Of a stretch of DNA of 62,877 nt, positions 34,839 through 45,396 are shown one piece after another. The notes under the pieces are model-generated. The model was given only the letters and a program-made list of their open reading frames with translations, was not told the origin of the DNA and made no database searches. Each line of letters begins with the position of its first letter. The stretch's first letter is position 1. Source of the stretch: an uncultured Holophagaceae bacterium (GTDB lineage: Bacteria; Acidobacteriota; Holophagae; Holophagales; Holophagaceae); the NCBI GenBank assembly GCA_903884655.1, contig CAISFO010000053.1, forward strand, positions 1-62,877. The letters run 5' to 3'. The position numbers and the translations under genes are program-made.

Positions 34839-35086
34839 AACCCCACCGCGATGAAGGCCGTTCCCGCTGTCCATTTGATGGCAGCTTCCGGGATGTATTT
34901 GAAAAGCACGCCGCCCAGGGCCACGCCAATGGCCGTGGCGCAGACAAGGGCGGCACTGGCGGCGAGGAACACAGTCCAGATCTGTCCGCTGCGCACTGTG
35001 GCTGTCATGGCCGCAAGCTGAGTCTTGTCGCCGACCTCGGCCAGGAAGACGGTGCCAAAAGTGGTCCAGAATAGTGTCCGGTTCAT
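34817..35086 (-). CDS. Half-size GDT1/UPF0016-family membrane protein
   Basis: The ATG at 35086 gives 89 residues with three hydrophobic helices. The family motif E-x-G-D-K-(T/S) occurs once as EVGDKTQ at residues 17-23. Full-length GDT1/TMEM165/MneA proteins have two such motifs in about 200 residues and move Mn2+ or Ca2+. This single-copy form must pair with itself or with a partner, and no second copy is next to it. It is divergent from the RNase D-like gene and precedes the DCC and bufferin genes on the same strand, so it may join their metal theme. Confidence 0.8.
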   Translation of the reverse strand: MNRTLFWTTFGTVFLAEVGDKTQLAAMTATVRSGQIWTVFLAASAALVCATAIGVALGGVLFKYIPEAAIKWTAGTAFIAVGLWVLIKG

Positions 35087-35151
35087 CGCCTGTCCTCGAA
35101 ACCCGTGGACTCTACAGAGTAAAGGATCTCCATCTGCGGCACACTGATCCA

Positions 35152-36099
35152 ATGGCGCTTGATCACTTCGACCTTCCCACCACCTACGTGGACTCGCCGG
35201 AAAAGCTGCAGGAGGCTCTGCCCCTCTGGCATGCAGCGGGAGTCCTGTCCGTGGACATCGAGTGCAGTCTTACAGGCGTGCACCACTGTGTGCTCGCGCT
35301 CGTGCAGGTGGCCACCCACGACCACGCCTGGCTGGTGGATCCGCTGCCTCTGGGGGACCTGATGCGGCCCGCCCTGCAGGCCATGGCCCAGGTTCCCTGG
35401 ATCGTCCACGACTTTTCCGGGGACGGCATTGTCTTCAAGCGCGTCTATGATGTGGTGCCCGAGAGCATCTTCGACACCATGCTGCTGTCCAGGGCTCTGG
35501 GCTACCCGCAACCCGGCCTCAAGACCATGGCCAAGCTCAAGCTGGGTCTGGACATCCCCAAGGAGGAGCAGGACTCCAACTGGATGATCCGTCCGTTGCG
35601 GGAGGCCCAGATCAGCTATGCCAGCCGTGACGCGGCCCTCCTGCTGCCCTTGCTGAGGATCCTGGCCGATGAATGCGACGCGAATCGGGATCACCCGGAA
35701 ATCGGTCCCCGCCTCGCCAGCCTGCCCAAGGAGATGCGGCACCTGTTGAAGCGGGTGAAGGCCTACACCCCTCCCAAGCACGACCCCGTGGTGGAGAAGG
35801 TCAAGCACCTGGGGCCCGTGTCGGTGGAACGGGCTATGAAGCTGACAGCGCTCCGCTGGGCCTGGGGCAACGAAGGCGACGTGGGCGCCGTCATGGAACT
35901 GGGCAACCGCTGGCTCATGGCCCGCCTGGCCCACCCTCCCGCCACCAAGGAGGCCCTGGAGCGGACCATTCCCAACCCCCGATTCCGACGGAAGCGCATC
36001 GATGCCCTCTGGGACGTCTTCAATGACGGAGCGCTCGAAACTCAGGAAGATGAGGAATCGACCGATGGATTGATCTGGAACAACCCAGGACGGCCATGA
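35152..36099 (+). CDS. Ribonuclease D-like 3'-5' exonuclease
   Basis: The ATG at 35152 is supported by the divergent gene spacing and gives 315 residues. The DEDDy exonuclease domain has D and E in SVDIECSL, D in HDFSGDG and the final Y/D pair in YASRDAALLLP, so the metal-binding set looks intact. An HRDC-like helical part follows (residues 200-290, with RFRRKRIDALWDVF). This should trim tRNA or other RNA 3' ends. Its stop overlaps the fliW start (ATGA), an unusual pairing of an exonuclease with motility regulators. Confidence 0.85.
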   Translation: MALDHFDLPTTYVDSPEKLQEALPLWHAAGVLSVDIECSLTGVHHCVLALVQVATHDHAWLVDPLPLGDLMRPALQAMAQVPWIVHDFSGDGIVFKRVYDVVPESIFDTMLLSRALGYPQPGLKTMAKLKLGLDIPKEEQDSNWMIRPLREAQISYASRDAALLLPLLRILADECDANRDHPEIGPRLASLPKEMRHLLKRVKAYTPPKHDPVVEKVKHLGPVSVERAMKLTALRWAWGNEGDVGAVMELGNRWLMARLAHPPATKEALERTIPNPRFRRKRIDALWDVFNDGALETQEDEESTDGLIWNNPGRP

Positions 36100-36530
36100 C
36101 CCTCGACCCCACCACACCCTCTGGTTCGCCCCCGAATGCCGAGGATGGTACGCGCCTGACCTTTCCCAAGGGCTTGGTGGGCTTCCCGAATCTCACGGTG
36201 TACGCGCTGCTGGAACCCGAAGACGCCTACCCACTGAAGTTCCTTCAATCCGTGGAGGCCCCCGAGGTCTCCTTCATCTGCGTCGATCCAGCCTGCATCA
36301 AGAAGGACTACGAAGTCCCCCTTGGGGAGGAAGAGGCGGATGCCCTCCATCTTGAGGCCCCCACGGACGCCTTGGTGCTCACCTTGGTGGTGGTTCCCGA
36401 GGATCCCAGGCGGATGACCACCAACTTGGCCGGACCGCTGGTCATCAACGTCAAGACCAGGACCGGTTATCAGATCGTGCTTAATGCGGATAAGTACCCC
36501 ATCCGGTTCCCGATCATCGTCCAGGACTGA
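36096..36530 (+). CDS. fliW: Flagellar assembly factor FliW
   Basis: The 144-residue protein matches FliW, which binds and inhibits CsrA and thereby couples flagellin supply to translation. The typical strand and loop pattern is present, with LTFPKGLVGFPNLTVYALLE near residues 21-40. The DPACIKKDYEV segment and the C-terminal LNADKYPIRFPI are also typical. Its ATG overlaps the previous stop, and csrA follows after 22 bases, the usual pair order. No flagellin gene is in the window, so its target lies elsewhere. Confidence 0.92.
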   Translation: MTLDPTTPSGSPPNAEDGTRLTFPKGLVGFPNLTVYALLEPEDAYPLKFLQSVEAPEVSFICVDPACIKKDYEVPLGEEEADALHLEAPTDALVLTLVVVPEDPRRMTTNLAGPLVINVKTRTGYQIVLNADKYPIRFPIIVQD

Positions 36531-36552
36531 CGGGCTCTGCTAGCCTGCTAGG

Positions 36553-36804
36553 ATGCTGGTCATCACCAGGAAGCCTGAACAATCCATCGTCATCGGGGAC
36601 GAGGTGGAGGTTATCGTCCTCGGAATTTCCAAGGATGGGGTCAGGCTTGGCATCAAGGCCCCCAGGAGCGTTCAAGTCCACCGTCGTGAGGTTTTCGAGG
36701 CCATCGCGGCCGAGAACCAGGCCGCGACCAAGGCCAAGGTGACCATCCAGGACGCCGCCGCTCTGCTGCGGGCCGCTCAAGTTCGCAAGCCCCACATCCG
36801 ATAA
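36553..36804 (+). CDS. csrA: Carbon storage regulator CsrA
   Basis: The 83-residue protein has the full CsrA core. MLVITRKPEQSIVIGDEVEV starts it, followed by VLGISKDGVRLGIKAPRSVQVHRREVFEAI. It carries the RNA-binding residues L4 and R44-like arginines and a C-terminal extension of about 25 residues. CsrA blocks translation by binding GGA sites near start codons. Sitting behind fliW and ahead of a YjfB-like gene, it forms the known fliW-csrA motility switch. Confidence 0.95.
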   Translation: MLVITRKPEQSIVIGDEVEVIVLGISKDGVRLGIKAPRSVQVHRREVFEAIAAENQAATKAKVTIQDAAALLRAAQVRKPHIR

Positions 36805-36822
36805 GCTGGAACCGAGGCTTCC

Positions 36823-37008
36823 GTGGACCCCCTTGTTTCCAGCGCCATTGCCCAGAGCCAAGCCCAGGCCCAGGCGATCACCCAGAGCCAGGTTTCGGTC
36901 GCCATGCTCAAGAAGACGATCGACCTCGCGGCTGAACAGGGAGCCGAATTGGTCCGCATGATGGCTCAGCAATCCGGTGTGGGCCAGCAGGTGGACCTTC
37001 GGGCCTAG
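36823..37008 (+). CDS. YjfB-like putative motility protein
   Basis: The start is GTG at 36823, giving 61 residues. The sequence is helical and Gln/Ala-rich (SSAIAQSQAQAQAITQSQVS), followed by VAMLKKTIDLAAEQGAELVRMM and a C-terminal GVGQQVDLRA, which is the YjfB motility-protein pattern. The family often sits next to csrA or flagellar genes. It ends three bases before the end of the convergent uvrA gene. Function is not established. Confidence 0.72.
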   Translation: MDPLVSSAIAQSQAQAQAITQSQVSVAMLKKTIDLAAEQGAELVRMMAQQSGVGQQVDLRA

Positions 37009-37010
37009 GC

Positions 37011-39842
<2,832 letters not shown>

Positions 39843-40002
39843 GGTCTCTCCAGCTTACGCCAATTTTTCGCTTTCACAGATGGCGTCTAGGTCGTCTCCC
39901 TGAAATCACCTGGCTGTCCAAGGGAAGCACCCGACACAAGGCACCGTAACGAAATAACCAGAAAAGCACTGGTTCTTTCGGAACGACCCCTAAAATCATG
40001 GG

Positions 40003-40914
40003 ATGCATCCAGCCGAACTGGCGATCCTGCTCCACCGGGCCCTCGAGGTTCGCCTGGCACGCCTGCAGGAACTCCTCGCCAAAGACTTCTGGGCCGAAGA
40101 CAACGAACAGCTCCATCAAGTGAGGGTGGCCGCCAGACGTCTGGGGGCGGTGCTGGACCTGGTGGACTCCGACATCTACCCGGGTCACAAGGTCCAAAGA
40201 AAGGCCCTGAAGGGCCTAGTCGACATCCTGGGTCTGACCCGGGAATTGGATGTCCACGCCGAACATCTGAGCGCCTTCCTGGAACAGGCACCCACCTCCA
40301 CCCAGACCGCAGTGATCGAGCACCTGCTGGAACAGGTCGATCGACACCGCGCCAAGACCCGCAGATCCATGCAGAAGCAACTCCATCGGTTGGCTCTTCC
40401 CGACCTGAGGCGCCTCCTTGTGGTGCCGACCCTCCCGGAGCCCTTTCAGTCGATCTCCCTGCAGGAGGCGGCGTGGATCTGCCTGGAGCCAAGGGCCAGT
40501 GCGGCTCTGGGCGATCTCCAGCTCTTGGCGACCCACGAGGATGCCTCGGCCCTCCACAAAACCCGCGTGCAGATCAAGAAGCTGCGTTATGCCCTGGAGG
40601 CCCTGGAAGGCGCCTTCGCAGAGGCACCTGAACCGGTATTGAAAGGCCTGCGGGCGCTCCAGACCTCCCTGGGCGAACATCACGATCTGGCGGCCCTGGA
40701 GGCACTGCTCTGGGAACACGAGGCTACCCTTCGGTCCCATGGGAGACAGACCCTTCACAGCGGTGTGCTGGATCTCCTCGGGGAGGTGGCCGAACGCCGG
40801 CGCTCGGTCTTTGACCGCTTCCGGGCCTTGGCGCCCGGCCAGGACCCCGCCAGTTTCGCCCGTGCATTACGGCCAGCGCTTGGCCTGCCACAGCTCGGCG
40901 GAGAGCGAGCATGA
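40003..40914 (+). CDS. CHAD domain-containing protein
   Basis: The 303-residue product is almost all helical, with conserved basic motifs of the CHAD domain. The N-terminal half includes NEQLHQVRVAARRLGAVLDLVD and the C-terminal half repeats it as ALHKTRVQIKKLRYALEAL. CHAD proteins bind polyphosphate through these Arg/Lys/His residues. Its stop overlaps the histidine-kinase start (GCATGAGC, four bases). That coupling hints that polyphosphate may inform the kinase, but this is inference. Confidence 0.88.
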   Translation: MHPAELAILLHRALEVRLARLQELLAKDFWAEDNEQLHQVRVAARRLGAVLDLVDSDIYPGHKVQRKALKGLVDILGLTRELDVHAEHLSAFLEQAPTSTQTAVIEHLLEQVDRHRAKTRRSMQKQLHRLALPDLRRLLVVPTLPEPFQSISLQEAAWICLEPRASAALGDLQLLATHEDASALHKTRVQIKKLRYALEALEGAFAEAPEPVLKGLRALQTSLGEHHDLAALEALLWEHEATLRSHGRQTLHSGVLDLLGEVAERRRSVFDRFRALAPGQDPASFARALRPALGLPQLGGERA

Positions 40915-42536
40915 GCATCTGGCATGTGAGGATCCGTCCCCTGAAGTGGCTGCTCAGTCTGCATGCCAAGCTCTTCCTCCTCCTGGGCCTCGTCACCAGC
41001 CTGCTCACCGTGGCGGTGGCCTATTCCATCACCCGCAACAGCCGGCGGGAGCTGGAAAACTACTCCCGCAAGCTCGTCATCGAAGCCTCTGGCACCGTGG
41101 AGACGGACATCATCGAGCGCGATCCCACGTTCAAGGATCCCGACAAGCTCGATCAGTTGCTGGAAAGCATCGCCGGTCCCGACCGGAGCATCTTTCAGAT
41201 CGATGTCTTCAAGCGGGTGGGCCGGAGCACTGAAGTCGAACTGGTCCGGTCCTCTGGCGAGGAATCCATCGTCGACTGGGGTCCCGAGATTGGTTCCTAC
41301 ATGTCCCTACCCGGTCCCCAGGCCGAACTGGTGGATCTCAATACCGGAGGCAGGGCCTGGAAGGTCTACCTCCCGATCCGCACCCACCGGCCCGGGCAGC
41401 CCCCCATCGGGCTCATCCGCGCCTACTGCGATCTGGAGCGCTGGGAGGTGGTCTGGGACAACAACGTGAAGCGGACCCTCCGTATCATCCCAGGAGTACT
41501 GCTGGGGGAATTCATCCTGCTCTGGCTGATCCTGCGCATGCTCATCAGCGATCCCATCGAAGCCATGGTCCTCGCCATGCAGCAGCTGGAACGAGGTGAA
41601 CCCGGCGCCCGGGCCCCCGTGCGCCGCGGGGACGAGCTTGGCCTCATCGCCGCCAGCTTCAACCGCATGGCCGTCGAGCTTCAGCGCGCGGGCGAGGAAC
41701 GGGAAGGCTTGATCCATGAGATCCGCGGCCTCAATGCCAACCTGCAGGATCGCATCGACGACGCCCTCTTCGAACTCCAGGCCAAGAACCATGAGCTGGC
41801 AGCCCTGGTGGAACGCAACGCCCTCCTCCGGGAGGAACTCGGCGCCCAGGAGCGGCTGGCCGTGGCTGGCCAGCTGACTGCGACCTTCGCCCACGAAGTC
41901 GGCACACCCCTGAACCTCGTGACGGGCCACCTCCAGTTGCTGGACGCCCAGAAGGATCTGCCCGATAAGGCTCGGGAGCGCCTGGAGGTCATCGGTGCCC
42001 AGATCCGGAGGGTAGGCGACATTGTGCGCCGCCTGCTGGACTTGACCCGCCGGCCCCAGCTTCATCGGGAACCCCAGCCCTTCAAGGAGCTGTTGTCCGA
42101 CTTGGAGCAGCTCTGGTCCCCCACCCTGGCGGCCCATGGCATCACCGTGGAGGCAGAGGCCCCTGCGGACTGTTGCCTGAACGTGGACCGCAAGCAGATG
42201 GAGCAGCTTTTCCTCAACCTGATGAACAACGCAGTGGATGCCATGCCTTCCGGAGGCAAGGTCCGCCTTACGGCCCAGCCCTCACCCGAGAGCAGCCCAG
42301 GCGGACTGTGGTGGCAGGTCCGTTTCCAGGATTCGGGCCAGGGCATCCCGGCGGGATTGCTCGGACAGGTTTTCCGCCCCATGTTCACGACCAAGCCAGA
42401 GGGCAAGGGCACGGGGCTTGGCCTGAGCATCTGTCGCGAAATCGTTCGGAGCCACGGCGGCGACATTCAGATCGAGAGCACCGTGGGCAGCGGGACCTGC
42501 TTGACCTTCACCCTGCCTGGATCGGTACCGATCTGA
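40911..42536 (+). CDS. Membrane sensor histidine kinase
   Basis: The 541-residue protein has TM1 at about 19-40, an extracytoplasmic sensor of 150 residues, TM2 at about 190-212, then HAMP. A coiled coil precedes the kinase core, with phosphoacceptor H328 in ATFAHEVGTPLNL. N-box NLMNNAVDAM, G1 DSGQGIP, F-box FRPMFTTK and G2 GKGTGLGLS complete the catalytic domain. It belongs to the NtrB-like/HPK4 group. No response regulator follows; the nearest regulator is the sigma-54 activator at 46.4 kb, which lacks a receiver. It is translationally coupled to the CHAD gene. Confidence 0.93.
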   Translation: MSIWHVRIRPLKWLLSLHAKLFLLLGLVTSLLTVAVAYSITRNSRRELENYSRKLVIEASGTVETDIIERDPTFKDPDKLDQLLESIAGPDRSIFQIDVFKRVGRSTEVELVRSSGEESIVDWGPEIGSYMSLPGPQAELVDLNTGGRAWKVYLPIRTHRPGQPPIGLIRAYCDLERWEVVWDNNVKRTLRIIPGVLLGEFILLWLILRMLISDPIEAMVLAMQQLERGEPGARAPVRRGDELGLIAASFNRMAVELQRAGEEREGLIHEIRGLNANLQDRIDDALFELQAKNHELAALVERNALLREELGAQERLAVAGQLTATFAHEVGTPLNLVTGHLQLLDAQKDLPDKARERLEVIGAQIRRVGDIVRRLLDLTRRPQLHREPQPFKELLSDLEQLWSPTLAAHGITVEAEAPADCCLNVDRKQMEQLFLNLMNNAVDAMPSGGKVRLTAQPSPESSPGGLWWQVRFQDSGQGIPAGLLGQVFRPMFTTKPEGKGTGLGLSICREIVRSHGGDIQIESTVGSGTCLTFTLPGSVPI

Positions 42537-43065
42537 AGACAGCCTTTAGATTGAGCCGCTTATGCCAGCTGGATTTCTGCGGAAAGGTCGGGGACTCGGA
42601 CCTTCGCCTGTGTTCTGTTCTCAAATGGGGAGTGTGCTTCGACATTCACCAACCGTGCCCAAAACCAGCCAGTGATCGATTTGAAAATAGCCCTCGGTCA
42701 TGTATGCATTATTTACCTGCACAGTGGGTTTACCCGTGGTATCCTGCCGACCCATCCCAATGCATCAGGACCTACTGATTCGGACCATTTCAGGGAGAAA
42801 CCATGCGGTTGGCCAGAGGGAGGCGACCTCGAAGACAGGAGCGGTTCGATTCTCTATGGAACAGCTCTTATTCGAGTAATTGCGCTGTTCGTCACTCGGA
42901 ATTGGCATGGAGCTGGCTAAACCTTGAGCCCATTGTTGGAAAACCGATAGCCAGGGTCTGCGGCTGCCTGAAAAAAGTCAATACTGCCGTGGCCATTCCT
43001 GGCTTCCAGTTCAAGCCTTCCCCCCTGTCTCCTGATTGAATCAGCCTAACTCTCCTGGAGCGCCC
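42537..43065. other. 529-bp gap with no convincing gene
   Basis: Two small plus-strand open frames (42672-42920 and 42803-43039) run across this gap, but neither has a ribosome-binding site or a family-like pattern. The stretch is clearly less GC-rich than the genes either side. It contains a short imperfect hairpin AAGGTC / GACCTT (about 42593-42614) and a sigma-54-type promoter candidate. I see no riboswitch or ncRNA that I can name, although a structured leader is possible. Confidence 0.5.
42902..42920 (+). promoter_or_regulatory. Candidate sigma-54 promoter for the PBP-like gene
   Basis: TTGGCATGGAGCTGGCTAA has the GG-N10-GC core of sigma-54 (-24/-12) promoters (consensus TGGCACG-N4-TTGCW). 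The -24 part differs from consensus at one position (T for C) and the -12 part at one (TGGC for TTGC). It lies 146 bases before the ATG of the phosphate-binding-like gene. Two sigma-54 activators are encoded in the window. Confidence 0.3.
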
Positions 43066-43998
43066 ATGCGTTTTCGTTCGCTACTGACCACGGCACTTTT
43101 GATCGGGTGTGGCCTGGGGGCCCAGGAAAGCCTCAAGTCAACGGGTCCTCTGCTCACCGTCTGCTCCTACGACATGGAGCCCCTGGTCCTGCTTTGGCAG
43201 GACGTCCTTCAGTCGGCCGATCCCCAGTTCAAGCTCGATATGCGCCCCAATTCCGCGGTCGAAGTGGCCAAGGCGTTGATCGATGGGAAGTCGCAGCTCG
43301 CCCCCATCAACCGCGAATTCAAGCCGGAGGAGGTGGCAGCCTTCACCCAGAAGTACGGTTATCCGCCCACCCGCATCGCCGTGGGCGTGGATGCCCTGGT
43401 TGTCCTGGTCCAGAAGAACAATCCGCTCAAGGAGCTGCGGATCGACCAACTGGATGCGATGTGGACCACCAGTCGCCTGCTCGGCCACCCCAAGGACATC
43501 TCCACTTGGGGTGACCTGGGAATCATCGGCACCAACTGGACCAGCCGGCCCATCATCTGCATCGATCGCCCCCAGGGTGACGGCCTGCGGGAGTACTTCA
43601 GCCAGAACGTGTCCAAGGGTGGCAAGAACAAGCCCACCAATCAGCAGAGTTCCGACGCCATGACCCTGATTGAATCCCTGATGTCGAACCAGGCTGCCAT
43701 CAGCTACGGTGGTCTTGGTGAAGTGTTCAACAACCTGAAGACAGTGCCCCTCATCCCTGCCGGCGGCAAGAATGCCATTGAGCCTTCCTACGAGGCAGTG
43801 GCCAGCGGCGAGTACCCCTTAACGCGCGTGGTGTACCTCTATTTCAATCGGGCACCCAACCGGCCCATCGAACCCATCGTGCTGAAATTCCTGCAATTCG
43901 TCATCTCGTCAAAAGGACAGAAGCAGCTGGCCCCCATGGGGTTCGTGCCCCTGCCCCAGGATGTGCTGGTCATGAACCGGAAGAGACTGGAACACTGA
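43066..43998 (+). CDS. Periplasmic phosphate-binding-protein-like (PBP type 2) protein
   Basis: The ATG at 43066 has GGAG nine bases upstream and begins a signal peptide (MRFRSLLTTALLIGCGLGA). The 310-residue product resembles PstS/PBP-like domain proteins. It has the segment GVDALVVLVQKNNPLKEL, typical of the family, plus TWGDLGIIG and the C-terminal FLQFVISSKGQKQLAPMGFVPLP. There is no pst permease nearby, so it may be a sensor or a phosphate/anion scavenger. It is separated by 111 bases from the Cache-domain gene, which may share its message. Confidence 0.82.
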   Translation: MRFRSLLTTALLIGCGLGAQESLKSTGPLLTVCSYDMEPLVLLWQDVLQSADPQFKLDMRPNSAVEVAKALIDGKSQLAPINREFKPEEVAAFTQKYGYPPTRIAVGVDALVVLVQKNNPLKELRIDQLDAMWTTSRLLGHPKDISTWGDLGIIGTNWTSRPIICIDRPQGDGLREYFSQNVSKGGKNKPTNQQSSDAMTLIESLMSNQAAISYGGLGEVFNNLKTVPLIPAGGKNAIEPSYEAVASGEYPLTRVVYLYFNRAPNRPIEPIVLKFLQFVISSKGQKQLAPMGFVPLPQDVLVMNRKRLEH

Positions 43999-44109
43999 TC
44001 TCCCTTTCCAATCTGTTTCCCGGCCATGGATCTCCCAATCAGCCATCCCACGACATGCGGAGACACCGGAATCGAGATGAATGACTCCGAATATTGAAGG
44101 AGATTTTTC

Positions 44110-44574
44110 ATGAACTACTCCAAGCTTTTCCTCGCAACGGCCCTGCCGTGCCTGCTTGCCCAGGCCCAGAACCCGACCTCGGCCGAAGCCGTGGCCCTGG
44201 TGAAGTCGGCGGTTTCCTACGCCAAGAAGAATGGCGTTGCCAAACTGATCGAAGAAACAAACTCACCTACTGGCAAGTTCCATGTGGCCACGGGGGGAGA
44301 ACTCTACATCTTCATCTACGATGAACGCGGCACGGTGAAGGCCATCGGTTACAACACGGCGGCGCTGGTTGGCAAGAACCGGATCGACTTGAAGGACCCA
44401 GATGGGGTCTACATCATCCGGGAGTTGATCCGAGTGGCTCGCAGCACGGGCAAGGGGTGGGTGGATTACAAATACCCCAACCCCACGACCAACACCCTCG
44501 ACGCGAAAACCTCGTACCTCGAATTCTACGAAGGCGCGATCATCGGCAGCGGCATCTACAAGGAAAAGGACTAG
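44110..44574 (+). CDS. Secreted single-Cache-domain protein
   Basis: The ATG follows AAGGAG by eight bases. The 154-residue product has a signal peptide (MNYSKLFLATALPCLLAQA) and an sCache_2-like sensor domain: an amphipathic helix (EAVALVKSAVSYAKKNGV), the central strands GELYIFIYDERGTVKAIGYN, then KGWVDYKYPNP and a final SYLEFYEGAIIGSGIY. Free Cache domains bind small ligands and may hand them to a chemoreceptor or kinase. It shares direction with the PBP-like gene and is convergent with murI. Confidence 0.82.
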   Translation: MNYSKLFLATALPCLLAQAQNPTSAEAVALVKSAVSYAKKNGVAKLIEETNSPTGKFHVATGGELYIFIYDERGTVKAIGYNTAALVGKNRIDLKDPDGVYIIRELIRVARSTGKGWVDYKYPNPTTNTLDAKTSYLEFYEGAIIGSGIYKEKD

Positions 44575-44604
44575 CTCCAGGCTTCCTGGTTCAAGTCGCC
44601 CAGG

Positions 44605-45396
44605 CTAGATTTCCACGACTTCGACATTCCCCAAGGGCTCCTCCAGAAACCGACTGCCCACCTCCTTGAGGCGGCTGCTGGCATCCGTGAGCTGAACACG
44701 GAGTTCCCCCCGGGCACTGGCGATCCGGTAGCCTAGGGATCGCTGCAGAAGCCGGTCAACGGCTTTCGCAGTGACCCGGCCGCTGTCGATCCATTGGGTT
44801 CCGGGCCGGCTTCGATCCAGGCTGGCCAGGAGCGTGGGGTAGTGTGTGCAACCCAGCACCACGGTCTTCACTTCGAAGGGCAGCTGATTGAGGTACCGCC
44901 GGCAGATGGTGTCTGTCACGGGGTCGTCGAACCAGCCCTCCTCGGCCAGGGGCACCAAGAGAGGACAGGCCACGCTGTGGATCACCTTGGCCGGGTCGCG
45001 CCTCAGAATCGCTGATTCGTAGGCCGCGCTGCTGACGGTGGCCAGGGTCCCGATGATGCCCACTGGACCAGGGTAATCAATGGCTGCTTCAGCGCCAGGT
45101 TCGATCACACCAATGACCGGACAGGGGCTCACGGCCTGCAGGGCCGGCAAGCCGTGGGCACTGGCGGTGTTGCAGGCGATGACGACGAGCTTGGGGTCGT
45201 GCCGCTGGAGCAACTCACCCATCTGAAGGGTATAGCGCTCAATGGTGCGGTGACTCTTGGTGCCATAGGGCAGACGGGCCGTGTCGCCGAGATAAACCAG
45301 ATCCTCCTGGGGCAGCAGCTGGCGCAGGGCATGGATGACAGTGAGCCCCCCGATGCCCGAATCGAAGACCCCGATGGGTCGGTCCGCGCGCATCAT
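44605..45396 (-). CDS. murI: Glutamate racemase
   Basis: The 263-residue enzyme makes D-glutamate for peptidoglycan. It begins PIGVFDSGIGGLTV, with the first catalytic cysteine in VIACNTASAHGL and the second in VLGCTHYPTLL, and has the GDTARLPYG segment. The ATG at 45396 overlaps the prmA stop (ATGA) and gives standard length. The longer frame to 45726 lies wholly in prmA and is not real. It shares a message with prmA. Confidence 0.95.
   Translation of the reverse strand: MMRADRPIGVFDSGIGGLTVIHALRQLLPQEDLVYLGDTARLPYGTKSHRTIERYTLQMGELLQRHDPKLVVIACNTASAHGLPALQAVSPCPVIGVIEPGAEAAIDYPGPVGIIGTLATVSSAAYESAILRRDPAKVIHSVACPLLVPLAEEGWFDDPVTDTICRRYLNQLPFEVKTVVLGCTHYPTLLASLDRSRPGTQWIDSGRVTAKAVDRLLQRSLGYRIASARGELRVQLTDASSRLKEVGSRFLEEPLGNVEVVEI

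Noticed and set aside
42672..43039. Small plus-strand frames in the 42.5-43.1 kb gap
   Set aside because: Neither has a ribosome-binding site or recognisable pattern, and they overlap one another and the downstream leader.
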